Shown piece after piece: positions 1 through 8,984 of a stretch of 11,779 nt of DNA. The stretch comes from Pleurotus ostreatus/Saccharomyces cerevisiae fusant (Eukaryota > Opisthokonta): positions 1 to 11,779 of the forward strand of contig JAMQCK010001120.1 of assembly GCA_024196135.1 (NCBI GenBank). Direction: 5' to 3'. The number at the start of each line of letters is the position of its first letter. The stretch's first letter is position 1. Made by a program: the position numbers and the translations under genes. The notes beneath the pieces are model-generated. The model ran no database searches and was not told the origin of the DNA. It saw nothing but the letters and a program-made list of their open reading frames with translations.

Positions 1-337
1 TGCGAGTTGGAGCCCGAGCCGCTGTTGTTATTCCCCGAGTTCGAGTTGTTGTCATCGTTGTTGCCGGACGACTGGCTGGGGGCGGAGGTGATGGTGGAAG
101 TGATCACCTGGGTGGACTTCCTGTGCCGATCTCAGTACGCGCCGGAGAAGACAAAACGGATACGCACTGGCCATTCGACTCAATCTCGCTGGATATGGTA
201 GTGACCTGCGCATTGTCGTCGTTGTTTCCCGAACTCTGCTTCCGTCAGAAAGAGGCGCAAGCGGGGAGCGACACGTTTCGCACCTGCGCGATCGCGAGGG
301 CAGGGAGAAGAGACAGGAGGACAAGTGAGAGACGCAT
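1..337 (-). CDS. Secreted Ser/Asn-rich protein, N-terminal part (3' end outside window)
   Basis: Three exons are visible: 337-284, 235-168 and 120-1, the last running off the window. The introns are 283-236 (48 bp, GTGCGA...GCAG, branch-like CTGAC) and 167-121 (47 bp, GTGCGT...CACAG). The spliced frame gives 80 residues. Residues 1-17 form a clear signal peptide (MRLSLVLLSLLPALAIA), so the mature chain probably starts at Gln18. What follows is low complexity: Ser, Thr, Asn, Asp and Gly, with Thr-rich VTTIS and QVITSTITS stretches typical of O-glycosylated fungal wall or surface proteins. The 9-mer QSSGNNDDN occurs twice, at residues 18-26 and 57-65. No cysteine is present in the visible part, so this is not evidently a CFEM or hydrophobin protein. 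A GPI anchor or membrane segment could lie beyond the window. Start chosen because the signal peptide begins there. Function unknown; secretion is inferred. Confidence 0.8.
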
Positions 338-750
338 TTCTTGGGAGCTTGAAGAGTGCTCGACGGAGGTGGGCTGACGGTCTGTGGGCAAGAGCGCGTT
401 CCGCAGGCGTTCTGACGAGTGCGCGATGACAAGAAGCTTCCCACGTGGAACGAGCCGGATTCCTTTCCAAATTTGGCGCAACTGTCGTTGTCCTCTACCG
501 CCACCACAATGCTATGCAGATCTCTCCCTCCGCTCGTCTTGTCCTGCGCTCTTCCCGTACGAGTCAGCCTCATTTCCTCAAGCCACTGACCCGCTTCTGT
601 TGAGGGTGGACAAGGCCTCGATAATCTCATTGCCACTTGCCACACTCTCAAGCCCAAGGCGCCCATGCCGCATTCGCGAGGCCGAGAATGATTCTGGAAG
701 AACCAGATTGCCAAGATCACAAAACATGCATGTCTATCTTGAGCTCCGCC

Positions 751-770
751 TATTGTTCTCTATTGTTCCC
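751..770 (+). repeat. Tandem 10-bp repeat carrying ATTGTT
   Basis: TATTGTTCTC at 751-760 is followed directly by TATTGTTCCC at 761-770, differing at one position. Each copy holds ATTGTT, the core bound by HMG-box (MATA_HMG/Sox-type) proteins, and the copies are one helical turn apart. It lies about 70-90 bp upstream of the TATA box at 839. The repeat is directly visible; the regulatory role is inferred. Confidence 0.4.
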
Positions 771-813
771 GGACGATGGTCACAGCAGCTGGCCATAGCC
801 ACCATGCTTATCT

Positions 814-828
814 CGGGTTTATGACCCG
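814..828. promoter_or_regulatory. Inverted repeat CGGGT-N5-ACCCG upstream of a TATA box
   Basis: CGGGT at 814-818 and ACCCG at 824-828 are perfect inverted copies around TTTAT. The arrangement contains CGG-N9-CCG, the kind of paired triplet recognised by dimeric Zn2Cys6 regulators. It ends 10 bp before the TATA box at 839-846. The repeat is seen; binding is inferred. Confidence 0.35.
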
Positions 829-838
829 CGGATGCAGG

Positions 839-846
839 TATATAAA
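839..846 (+). promoter_or_regulatory. TATA box
   Basis: TATATAAA at 839-846 is a consensus TATA box, 72 bp upstream of the chosen ATG at 919. It would place transcription start near 870. It argues against the in-frame ATG at 832, which lies upstream of the box. Confidence 0.65.
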
Positions 847-918
847 CTGTGCGTACGCAGCGGCCCTTGCGGACACCTTCCTGTCGCCAAGACTCCAAAG
901 CATCCTCCACCCAGCAAG

Positions 919-1565
919 ATGATTTCCAACTACAACGGAGGTCAACCGCTCTCTCGCTACCCCGACGCTCTTGCAGGCCCGTCGTCTGGATATCCTCCTG
1001 CCGGCTCACAAGCGCATGACAATGCGGACTCAATCGACGATCTCAACGAATATTTCGCTCAATTTGGCCTGCGCGAAGAGTACGACCCCTCCGACTACCA
1101 GCTTTGCCACACCGACTCGGACTTCCTGATGCAATGCGATGCTGATCACATTGGCTGCCCCGACACTCCCGAAGAAGTCGCTCGCGCTATGTATCTACAA
1201 CCACTCGCAAACGACGTCAGGGAGGCTCTCGACGACGCATGGGTCGCTGGTCGCATCTGGCGCGAAGCATTGGATCGGGAACAGGCTCGTACTGGCAGCA
1301 GGCGAAATTCAGTGGGCTCGTATGACCCACGTTCCGACCCGCAGATCCTTTTCAACGAGTACTCGCGCAAGCTTCATGAGGCGATCATGCTGTACAGGAT
1401 TTCACTGGGTCTCCCTCGACTTGACTACGACGAAGATCGAAAACCATGGATGAAGCGCACAATACAGGTGAGAGATATCCAGCTCATCTACTGAAATTTC
1501 TAATATTCGTGTTCTCGCAGTTACTCATCAGTATGCGCGAGGGCCGTATCACTGTCAGGGCGTAA
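919..1565 (+). CDS. Orphan hypothetical protein, 197 aa
   Basis: Two exons, 919-1467 and 1521-1565, are joined across a 53-bp intron at 1468-1520 (GTGAGA...CTCGCAG). The junction is phase 0 after ACA ATA CAG, and exon 2 adds 14 residues ending in TAA at 1563-1565. The product has no signal peptide or membrane segment. The first third is Pro/Gly/Ser-rich and probably disordered; the middle is acidic (repeated Asp/Glu, with Tyr and Cys); the rest is mostly charged and probably helical, ending in a basic segment. I recognise no family. The start follows a TATA box and is preceded by CAGCAAG; an in-frame ATG at 832 would add 29 residues but lies before the TATA box. It may be a lineage-specific protein. 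The gene is supported by the intron, promoter and sustained frame, but not by a domain. Confidence 0.68.
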
Positions 1566-2095
1566 TCGACTTCGAGAAAAAGAACAACATCGCTGATTCG
1601 ATGATCAGCAACATCGAGCTTGTGTCTTGCGTCAGGCAAAGACACAGTCTACAGTAGATTACAATAATGTCCAATCGAACGTGTGTGCGCCGCGCACGTC
1701 TTCCTTTCTTCCGAGCGACAGTCTTCGTCATACACTGTGTGCACCTTCTATCTGAGAACATGCAAACTTCTGCCGAACGGTAGACCCATCTACCTCGTCC
1801 TTTCTTGAAGCCGCTGCGGATCTGAGCAACGAACAGCTAGACATATAATCACTGGCTGCCGATTCGATACCATCCTTCGTTGACCTTCACCGGCCCAAAG
1901 GGGAAAGGACATGTGAGGCGCCACGCCATCACCGCTGCCCCGCATGCCGCCCGGAGCTCCGCCTCGAACCGTCCATCCCGCCGCCACTACCCCGGGGTCA
2001 GCTGAACTGTGAAGCGGGGTATTTGAGTGAGGAGCGAAGGATCCCCAAGCCAAGCTCATCCTCCTTGACTTTGCACTCCCACCTTGCTCGCTGCC
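1566..2095. other. Intergenic region between two plus-strand genes
   Basis: These 530 bp hold the 3' flank of the gene ending at 1565 and the promoter of the gene starting at 2096. The first 200 bp are comparatively AT-rich (for example ACAATAATG near 1660), fitting a 3' untranslated region. A short imperfect-centre palindrome GTGCGC-C-GCGCAC sits at 1685-1697. The last 60 bp before 2096 are pyrimidine-rich, a common fungal core-promoter or leader feature. No TATA box and no believable open frame were found. Antisense frames here are shadows of the downstream gene. Confidence 0.55.
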
Positions 2096-3275
2096 ATGTC
2101 CGATATCCCTCTCGAGCAGCACACCGTCAAGCTCGTTCTCAGCAGCCTCTGCGCGTCGAGCCCTTCGATCCCGGAGCACTTCGTGTCCCCTCTGCTCGCG
2201 AAGCGGCACGCATTCCTCGATCTCTCTCCCGACCAGGACGCGGAGGGCTACCTCCTCTGGCCGTCCGATGACAACACCCGGATCATGGGCGCACTGCGCG
2301 CTCTCGAGGTCTCCGACTACGACTTCTATCCCATCCAGTACACCGCCGATCCCGAGTCTGTTTTCGCGCACGTACACGTCCGCTCTAACGCCGCCGATGA
2401 GGTGCGCGTCGTGTTCAACTGGGACGCGGAGGACGCGCAGTGGAAGTACCACAACGTCGGCCTGATGCCCTTTCCGGCTAACAGCCACACGTCGCTGGAG
2501 GATGCACTGAAGGAGGGCACGCCAGGTCCATCGTCTGGGCACACGCAAGCTCCGGAGCCTGTGTACCATGATGATGACGACTACTGGAATGCGTATGGGC
2601 AGGACGGTGACGGTGACGAGGAGCCCTCGCACCATCATGCGGACCAGCACCAAGACGGATCCGAAGACGCCTACTGGGCTCAGTACTCTGCCATTCATGG
2701 TGCGTGGTAGACTCAGATGGTGCTCCATCATACGCTAATCTCTACTATCCTTGACAGGCACAGCCGATTCGACGATCCCATCCCCTCTGCCTGTCCAGAA
2801 GCGCCGCACGCACTACTTCGAGCATGCCGAGGACGAGAGCGTTCTCGCGGCCGGGTTTGCCTCCATGCGCCCTCGCCTCCCATCCGACCCGCCGTGCCCT
2901 GTCGATCTCAACAACCGGCTGGAGAATATCTCGCCTCGCTCAAACTCCCCCATCATGATGGCGGACGATCATGAGCTCGAGGCGCGTCGCTTCGGGGAGG
3001 GCGTCGAGGAGGACATCGAGGAGGGCGACTCAGCGTCTACTGGCACGCTTGGAGATTTATCCGCCGCACCCTCTCCGAAGACGGGCGGGGATAAGGACGA
3101 AAGCGTCGTCGCGAGCATCGCCGTGTTCGACGAGGAGACGGAGGCTTTAAAGGATAGCGTCAAGGGTCTGTACAAGCTCTGGAAGCTGAAGCGGGGTATG
3201 ACGGTAAAGGGTAGCGACGATCTCGCTCGCCTGGCGTTCACTGCGGTGGTTAGTGATGCAATTGCGACGGCGTGA
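2096..3275 (+). CDS. Acidic protein of unknown function, 373 aa
   Basis: Exons are 2096-2699 and 2758-3275, with a 58-bp intron at 2700-2757 (GTGCGT...TTGACAG, branch-like GCTAATC), phase 1. The ATG has a good fungal context (GCCATGTCC). Residues 1 to about 145 look folded: mixed helix and strand with conserved-looking aromatic and hydrophobic positions. Residues about 146-320 are largely disordered, rich in Asp, Glu, His, Pro and Ser, and contain two YWxxY motifs at 163-167 and 193-197. Residues about 322-373 look helical, basic in the middle (GLYKLWKLKRG), and could form a short interaction domain. There is no signal peptide, membrane segment or catalytic motif. The architecture resembles uncharacterised proteins of Agaricomycetes, but I cannot name a family. 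Nuclear or cytosolic location is likely by default. The splice junction restores a long frame on both sides, so the gene model is well supported. Confidence 0.85.
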
Positions 3276-3528
3276 GATGGTTCTCATGCACCTACGTCGG
3301 CGTGGGATCGTCCTTATACCCTAGACTACTTAGCACATACACTCATCATGGTTCAATCGATTCGTTTACTTGTCTTCCTGGCCTTGTCTTTAACGCGCTA
3401 GGCTGAGCTATGTCCATCGACTCCGAGATGTGGGTCTTATTGCGCGATCACGTGTACGCATCATGATCAGCACTCGTTCTTGTCCGCTGCTTTCCCTATC
3501 CTTGCCCCGTCTTTCACCCCGCTAGTCG
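3276..3528. other. Short intergenic region, 253 bp
   Basis: This holds the 3' flank of the gene ending at 3275 and the promoter and leader of the BTB gene starting at 3529. It has pyrimidine-rich runs near 3480-3520 and no TATA box. An in-frame TAG at 3523-3525 closes the BTB frame just before its ATG. Confidence 0.6.
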
Positions 3529-5210
3529 ATGCCAGCTGAGGAGAATTCTGAGGAACAGGCCGTGCATCCAGACGGAGAGCAAGCAGTACACGCGCCGCTC
3601 CCGTCGCAGCGTCTTGACAATCCCGAGGCTAGCTCGAGCAACCAGATTGCACCGGCTGAGAGACACTCTGCTGAGGCCGTGCAAAACGCGGGTGTGTAGT
3701 ACTCGCTGTATAATCTACTGTACTGGCACTAACGCTCATCAGACGAAGATTCCGAGGACGAAAGCGACGCGTCGCATACCGCTCCTCGCGCATCACCCCC
3801 TCGCTCTACCCAGCCTCAACCATTCCCTCTCTCCCCACCCACACCGAAGATTGAACTACTCCCTGAACCTGCGACTGCCGAGGACGACCTATCCGACGAC
3901 TCGGACGAATTCCCCGCTCTCGACGAGCTCGTCGATCAGATGCATCCGGGACGAAGCAGCCAGAGCCACACCGTGAAAGACGAAGCGTCGCCGCCACCGA
4001 GTAGGGCTGCAGTGAAGGAGGAGGCCCCAGACGATAACATCATCTACGTCTCTTCCCGCGAACCCAGTCCCATGTCCCGGTACCCAGCAACACAGCCTCC
4101 TCCGTCCTCAAAGCGTCAGAAACCAAGGTTCTCCAGCGCAACGCAGCCCACAGCGTCCCAATCCCCTTCGATAAGACCCAAGCCCGCATCCGCTCGCAAT
4201 ACCAGTCATTCCAATTTGAAGCGCAGGCTCTCGTCCGCATCCGTCTCTGGGAACGCTTCCACCTCCCCTAAGCGCCCCCGCAAGTTCAAGAAGCACGAGG
4301 ACTTTTGGGCACTGGATGGCAGCGTCATCTTGCAAGTCGAAGACTTCCAATTCAAGCTACACCGTAGCTCGCTCGCCAAACAATCTGCGTGGATGAGCGT
4401 CCTGTTTGAGGAGGCGCCCGACGGAGAGGATGCCGGTGGCATGCCCATCTATTGCCTCGACAAGACCGGTCTGCGAGCGAGCGACTTCGAGGTACTTCTC
4501 AGAACCTGGGAGAACGCGATGTGAGTCGTGATACTGCCGTGAAAGTCCGTCTATTGACGCATATATACAGACAATTCGCCAAGGAGCCCGCTCCTTTCCC
4601 AACCATCGTGAGCGTGCTCCGCGCATCCATGGCCCTCCACTTCCTCGACTACGAAGCCTTCGCGCGCGACCAGCTGGAGAAGCTCTGGCCCGCCGGCCTC
4701 GACGACGTCACGCCCACCCGCATCCCCAACGCCATCGGCACCATCGTCATCACGCGCGACAGGCAGCTGCCCGCCGTGCGGAAGCGCGCCATGTACGAGC
4801 TTGTGCGCACGGAGGGCTTCGGGCAGAGCGAGGCTGGCGAGGAGAAGCTCACTGACACCGAGCATCGCGCCCTGGTACGGGCGCGCGAGAAGCTCACCTT
4901 CGCTTGGGTCATGAACTCGGGGATCATGGCGCCGAAGGTGCCGAAACCCAACGACGGACGACATGGACTTGTCAGCTGTGTCGAAGGCACCAGGCTGGGC
5001 GATAGCAAGTACTGCGAGGTCATCCGAGAGGCGAAGATCATTGAGGAGTATATGAACGACGCTATCTGCGGGTTCAAGGCTTTGGTCGATATCGACTGGG
5101 AGAAACATGGATTCTGCAAGAAGTGCGCAGATGACAGGAGAACCGCCTGGAGAGAACTTCGAGAGAAGGAGTGGCAAAACCTCGATGAGTATTTATCGGA
5201 ATCGAGTTGA
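3529..5210 (+). CDS. BTB/POZ domain protein, 526 aa
   Basis: Exons are 3529-3691, 3743-4520 and 4571-5210. The introns are 3692-3742 (51 bp, GTGTGT...CATCAG, branch CTAAC) and 4521-4570 (50 bp, GTGAGT...TACAG). The start is fixed by an in-frame stop two codons upstream. Residues 1 to about 230 are disordered, with acidic patches (DEDSEDESD near 56; the 100-120 region) and Pro/Ser-rich stretches. A basic KRPRKFKK at 231-238 is a likely nuclear localisation signal. Residues about 241-355 form the BTB/POZ fold: DFWALDGSVILQVEDFQFKLH and the following HRSSLAKQSAWM match the usual basidiomycete BTB opening, where a protein-protein interaction fold mediates dimerisation or partner binding. Near the C-terminus C496-x2-C499 precedes a Trp/Leu-rich tail, as in many basidiomycete BTB proteins. 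No BACK, Kelch or zinc-finger array is visible. A nuclear adaptor or cofactor role is inferred; partners are unknown. Confidence 0.9.
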
Positions 5211-5581
5211 TGGCCCCACTAAGCTGCTTCTTGTCCGTGGCTGAACGTGCTCTACAGAGCTCATTCACGTATTTACTGATAACCTGTATATTCTTGAGCT
5301 ACCTACCATTTTTGATGAGCAGTGCAGCGCAGAGAAATGGGCGAGAGGACAGCAAATTAAAGCTCGACTGGGATTCCAAGACAGTGATGGTTCGGCGCAA
5401 GATCACCGTGAGAAGAGTCGCATCAGACCCACGAATTGGAACAAACTGAGGCAAATGAGATAGATATATTGGGGCGCCGATTGTGCGGCCAGCGTAAGGT
5501 ATGTAGCGTATAGGGAGAAGAACTGTCGTCCATGTAACAATGGCCAATAGGTCATCTTCTATCGCTGCTCACACGTTTCGT
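5211..5581. other. Convergent intergenic region
   Basis: These 371 bp separate the ends of the plus-strand BTB gene and the minus-strand Zn2Cys6 gene and should contain both 3' untranslated regions and polyadenylation signals. The sequence is more AT-rich than the flanking exons (for instance around 5265-5315 and 5345-5360). No domain-bearing frame, repeat or RNA gene was seen. Confidence 0.6.
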
Positions 5582-7548
5582 CTAGGCGGGAATCGAAGCC
5601 TTCAGACGCTTGTAGTTTGCCACTGGAAAACAGGGTGTTTAATCAGGGTTCTCACGTTCATGATGTATAACACTCACGCATTGCGCCCTCCAGGGAAGCA
5701 TGAGCTGCCATAGCGTTCAGTATGGCCTTCGCGCCGCTCCGACCAGTGAACAGTCCATCCGGAGTAGCCTCGGGGAACTTGAGAGACAGCTCGGCAAGCA
5801 GAGGCCATAGCGTCTAAAGACCGACATGAGTAAGGTTGATATTTCCTTGCAACAGTTCCAGACTTACAGCCATGATAGGAGAGATCCAAGCGCCATCGTG
5901 CGGCCGGAAACTATGAGCTGCCTTCGCAACACTGTCGACGGCAGCAGCGCACTTCATGCTTGACACCTTCGCCGACTTGATCCAGGGCGCGTGGAGGCGC
6001 GCGTGACCAGCACAGATGAGTGCTGCCAGGAAAGTTAGGAGATATAGCGACAAGACGGCGTAGGCGCTGACCATCGGTCACGACGAAAAGCGCATCGCGG
6101 CGGCTACGGTCGATGTGCAGGAGCTGAGCCTTCGTTGCTTGCAGGGCATGGTCCAAGGCTTGCAGCTCCGCGGCGACTGTAGGATTGGAGGGGCGTGAGT
6201 TCGGTTCTGTCCTGGATCGTCAGAAGTGCCCTCAGTTTACGGGATAGGCGCGCACCGATGCGGTTACGGGTAATCACTGCGGAGCTCCTCTGCATAAGGA
6301 TGGTCGCCTTGGCGTTCAAGGACAGAACGGACGTCCCGCCGGGGCTTGAGCCTCTCAGCCAAGAAGTGACCGTGTCTCGGCTGTGCCGGGCTTGCTAAAG
6401 CGATGTTAGCAATGCGATCGACTGAGGAGATTCGCTCAACAATACCATGAAAGCCTCCTCCGGCCAGGGCGTGTCGATCTTGATGCTTTCAAGGGCCGAC
6501 GGGGAGCCATGGGCGATCGACCAATAGTTGTCCAGAACAAAGCAGGTCCAGAAAGCGCGGATGCGCTCTGCGTCCGTTCCGGGATCGATGACCGACGCCG
6601 CATTTGCATCTGGGGAGTGCACGAGATTGAGGCGCGCTCCCAGGCAAAGCGAGACGGCACTGTTGTTGTGATAAGGGCCGTCCACGGACTTTCCGATGTC
6701 GAGGAAATAGAACGAGATGAGAACTTCCGCCTGTATGATGTCGAGCAGGGCACGCTTGTTCGCAAGGTCCTTCGGAAGGTGGTGAAGAGCCGCCGCAAGG
6801 AAATGACGCTCCTCGTATCCGTCTACACCGCCGCGGCTGAATCTCGCGCCCCATAGATGGATCGCGTGAAGCAGGGACGCCGTCGGTCTATCAGGGTGCC
6901 CCATGGGGTTCGAGATCCGCGCTAAGAAGCGCTGCCTGTCCATGAAGAACCCAAGCTGGTTTGAGTAAGGCACGAATGCGTTTAGCCTATATGGAGAAGA
7001 GTGTCAGAACTGTTGCCTTGAATGGTAATTCTCATGGACTTACAGTACGCGCGCTGTCTGAGGCGGGGGTTCCTGAGCGTCGTCTGTGGTCAGTATACAG
7101 AAGACAAGAACCGAACAGTGGGCTCACGCTTATGATAGTCGCCACCCTCGCTTCACGGGGAGAGGACGGAGACGTAGCGTGTTGCGCGCTACGGTGGTGA
7201 GGATTGTGCAGGGTGACCGGCTCTCCGGGGCCTTGCAGCTTGGCGAGGCGGTCTTCAAGCACAGCAACTTGTGCCTCCAGCATATCCGCCTGGGACGGAC
7301 CGTCATCGGGGTACTGACAGTCATCGTGCCCCGACGGCGTCTTGAGGCAGTGGCCACAAATTGGCCGACCGCCGTCGCATTTCTACGTGGAATGATGAGC
7401 AGCCGATTTTTTAGTTCAGGTCCTCACTCACGACTTTGCGGCGGCTGAAAGTACCCAATCAGCTCAGAGGCGCGAGGTCAAATCTGGGAGAGTGGGCTCA
7501 CCGGCAGCTATAGCAAGACTTGGCTTTGGAGGCGGTCGTGGAGCTCAT
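5582..7548 (-). CDS. Zn2Cys6 fungal-specific transcription factor, 491 aa
   Basis: Ten exons, in order: 7548-7502, 7444-7432, 7382-7128, 7072-7044, 6986-6446, 6394-6241, 6176-6072, 6022-5868, 5813-5678 and 5622-5582. Introns are 49-64 bp and the spliced length is 1476 nt. Residues 12-42 form a complete binuclear zinc cluster, C12-x2-C15-x6-C22-x6-C29-x2-C32-x9-C42, with the basic RRRKVK DNA-contact segment between C15 and C22. A short coiled coil (about 54-70, leucines at 55, 62, 66, 69) suggests dimerisation. Residues about 110-480 match the fungal-specific transcription factor (MHR) domain: PYSNQLGFFMD, RIRAFWTCFVLDNYW and GSPSAL are characteristic. It should act in the nucleus on CGG-type sites; target genes cannot be inferred. 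Least certain are the 64-bp intron at 6240-6177, the weak GTCAGC donor at 6071, and the acceptor at 7073, where a nearer AG is skipped. No key residue is missing. Confidence 0.9.
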
Positions 7549-7596
7549 CTGTGCGCAAGGGAATCGGCCAGTACTGTACATAGGTCGCAGCGCAAC

Positions 7597-7604
7597 TTAT
7601 ATAG
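7597..7604 (-). promoter_or_regulatory. TATA box of the Zn2Cys6 gene
   Basis: Read on the minus strand, TATATAAG lies 48 bp upstream of the ATG at 7548. This gives a short leader of roughly 20 nt if transcription starts about 30 bp downstream. The position supports the chosen start. Confidence 0.5.
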
Positions 7605-8769
7605 CTCTTGTATGCCATGACGCTTGCAGTGCGGGGCGCTTGGTACAGCGAAAACAAAGGATGATGACTCTGAAGCGGCTCAGTCCTGCGCGCTTAACAC
7701 CCTTACCAAATGTCACGGTCCAGAGGTCCATTGTGGCGCAACATACAAGTCGCAAGAGGGGATTCATAGCGGGGGCGACTCCAACGGCGCGGGCCATGAA
7801 ACAGACGATATTGGCCGAGCCCACACAGCGAAGGCTGAACAAGGTCGCGCGCGCATCCAAAATACCATAGCTGCGGCATTGTGCTCGGCCTCGAGGATCG
7901 ATTGCCTTCATCCGCCGCTGTTGGTATTCATTCCCTCCCGGTGTTCGAGCATCGCAAATCGGAGAATACATCCGAGAGAAAAATATGACGCAGGGCTACA
8001 CAGGCAGTTGAGGTGGGCCGCATTGCGCCTTCCAATTCTAGACAACAAAGGCGATGAGGCGGCGTGCCACAAGGACCTAGTTGACACGCCGACGAATACC
8101 GGCTTCACAGCTGCAGATTCTGAGGAAAGCAAAGGGTTGTCTTGAGCAAGTCGAGCGCAGTAGAACAAGAACGTTGGGAAGAAGATGCAACCGCGTGTCC
8201 GTGTGAGAGCGCGAGTGATCAGCGGGACCAACGGGCCGAAAGAAGATCACACGTGGAATGCACGAGCTGCCCTCTTGTTTTCTGTCCCGACGCTGTTGAC
8301 ATCGCTGAATGGCTTTCGACGCACCCCACACTAGCGGAAACGAACTTACTGCAAGGCACTGGTTGTGTTTCTATCTCAATCTTTTGTCGCGCCGTCTCAG
8401 CACCGCGCGGAGGCTTCGACAAGAGACGGCGCCACCACCCGCCGCCGCGCCTCCGTCACGGAGCGACATGCTCTATCTGGTTCATCTCCAACCTTGTCGG
8501 ATGGCGCCAGCATGAGACTCGTACAGAATGACTCACCGGCCCTAGCACACCGCCCTACCCCAGATTCGGGACTGCAACGACGCGTCCAGGCCATTGTTAC
8601 TATTGTGAAGCATGAAGGAGAGGTCGCCCCCAACTTGATGCCCGATGGCTTCAGCGCTTCAAAAGGGCGGCTGATGCGTCTGCGTAATTGCGTCGTGGCT
8701 GGTTATACAACGGGTTCATCTCAACGCAAGATTTCAACCATCGCGGACTTCGCGGCTCTGCGGTCATCA

Positions 8770-8804
8770 CAATACAGTGAGGTCTGTATTGAGCTCATGA
8801 GCTC
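8770..8804. repeat. Adjacent hairpin and palindrome
   Basis: CAATACAG at 8770-8777 pairs perfectly with CTGTATTG at 8784-8791 across a 6-nt loop. It abuts a perfect 14-bp palindrome GAGCTCATGAGCTC at 8791-8804, sharing one base. Both are directly visible. Function is unknown; no direct repeats mark it as a transposon end. Confidence 0.5.
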
Positions 8805-8984
8805 CGTGTAAAATTAAACGGGCTGACTGCATTTTGCCCAGAACAAGGGCTGCGCGCACAGAGCAATCGGGTTTTCACAATTTCCCCTCCGACGCAGCAG
8901 CCACATCAGGCGACCGAGCATACAGGACTCTTACGTGGCCTCCGAGGGTGAAGGATAGCACCACCTGTAATTAGCTCAGCTCGG

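Larger units (their letters stand above)
338..838. other. Divergent intergenic region, no convincing gene
   Basis: This stretch lies between the start of the minus-strand secreted-protein gene (337) and the TATA box of the plus-strand gene starting at 919, so it should carry both promoters. Open frames here on either strand have no recognisable domain and no good splice structure. Visible small elements are a 10-bp palindrome ACATGCATGT at 724-733, a tandem TATTGTT pair at 751-770 and a CGG...CCG inverted repeat at 814-828. No TATA box was seen for the minus-strand gene. Confidence 0.6.

Noticed and set aside
52..720. Minus-strand 222-codon frame covering the first gene and its promoter
   Set aside because: It runs through the two introns and the signal-peptide exon of the secreted-protein gene in a different frame; the spliced model explains the region better.
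832..918. Upstream in-frame ATG for the gene at 919
   Set aside because: It precedes the TATA box at 839-846, so it is unlikely to be in the transcript.
1790..2731. Long minus-strand open frame (313 codons)
   Set aside because: It is antisense to the well-spliced plus-strand gene at 2096-3275, has a Val/Arg-rich translation typical of an antisense shadow, and shows no domain.
3764..3775. 12-bp palindrome GCGACGCGTCGC
   Set aside because: It lies within BTB coding sequence (Ser-Asp-Ala-Ser codons) and is sufficiently explained by codon use.
4551..5177. Minus-strand open frames opposite the last BTB exon
   Set aside because: They overlap clear BTB coding sequence in another frame and have no recognisable features.
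6212..6240. 29-bp intron in the Zn2Cys6 gene ending at GATCCAG
   Set aside because: It is too short for this genome and puts the next exon in the wrong frame; the 64-bp intron 6240-6177 restores the frame.
8575..8589. 15-bp sequence CAACGACGCGTCCAG shared with 11544-11558
   Set aside because: One shared 15-mer in nearly 12 kb is close to chance expectation, and the flanks do not match; both copies happen to contain ACGCGT.
7624..8811. Several plus-strand frames of 130-175 codons
   Set aside because: They overlap one another and opposite-strand frames of similar length, as expected by chance in GC-rich DNA, and none has a domain.
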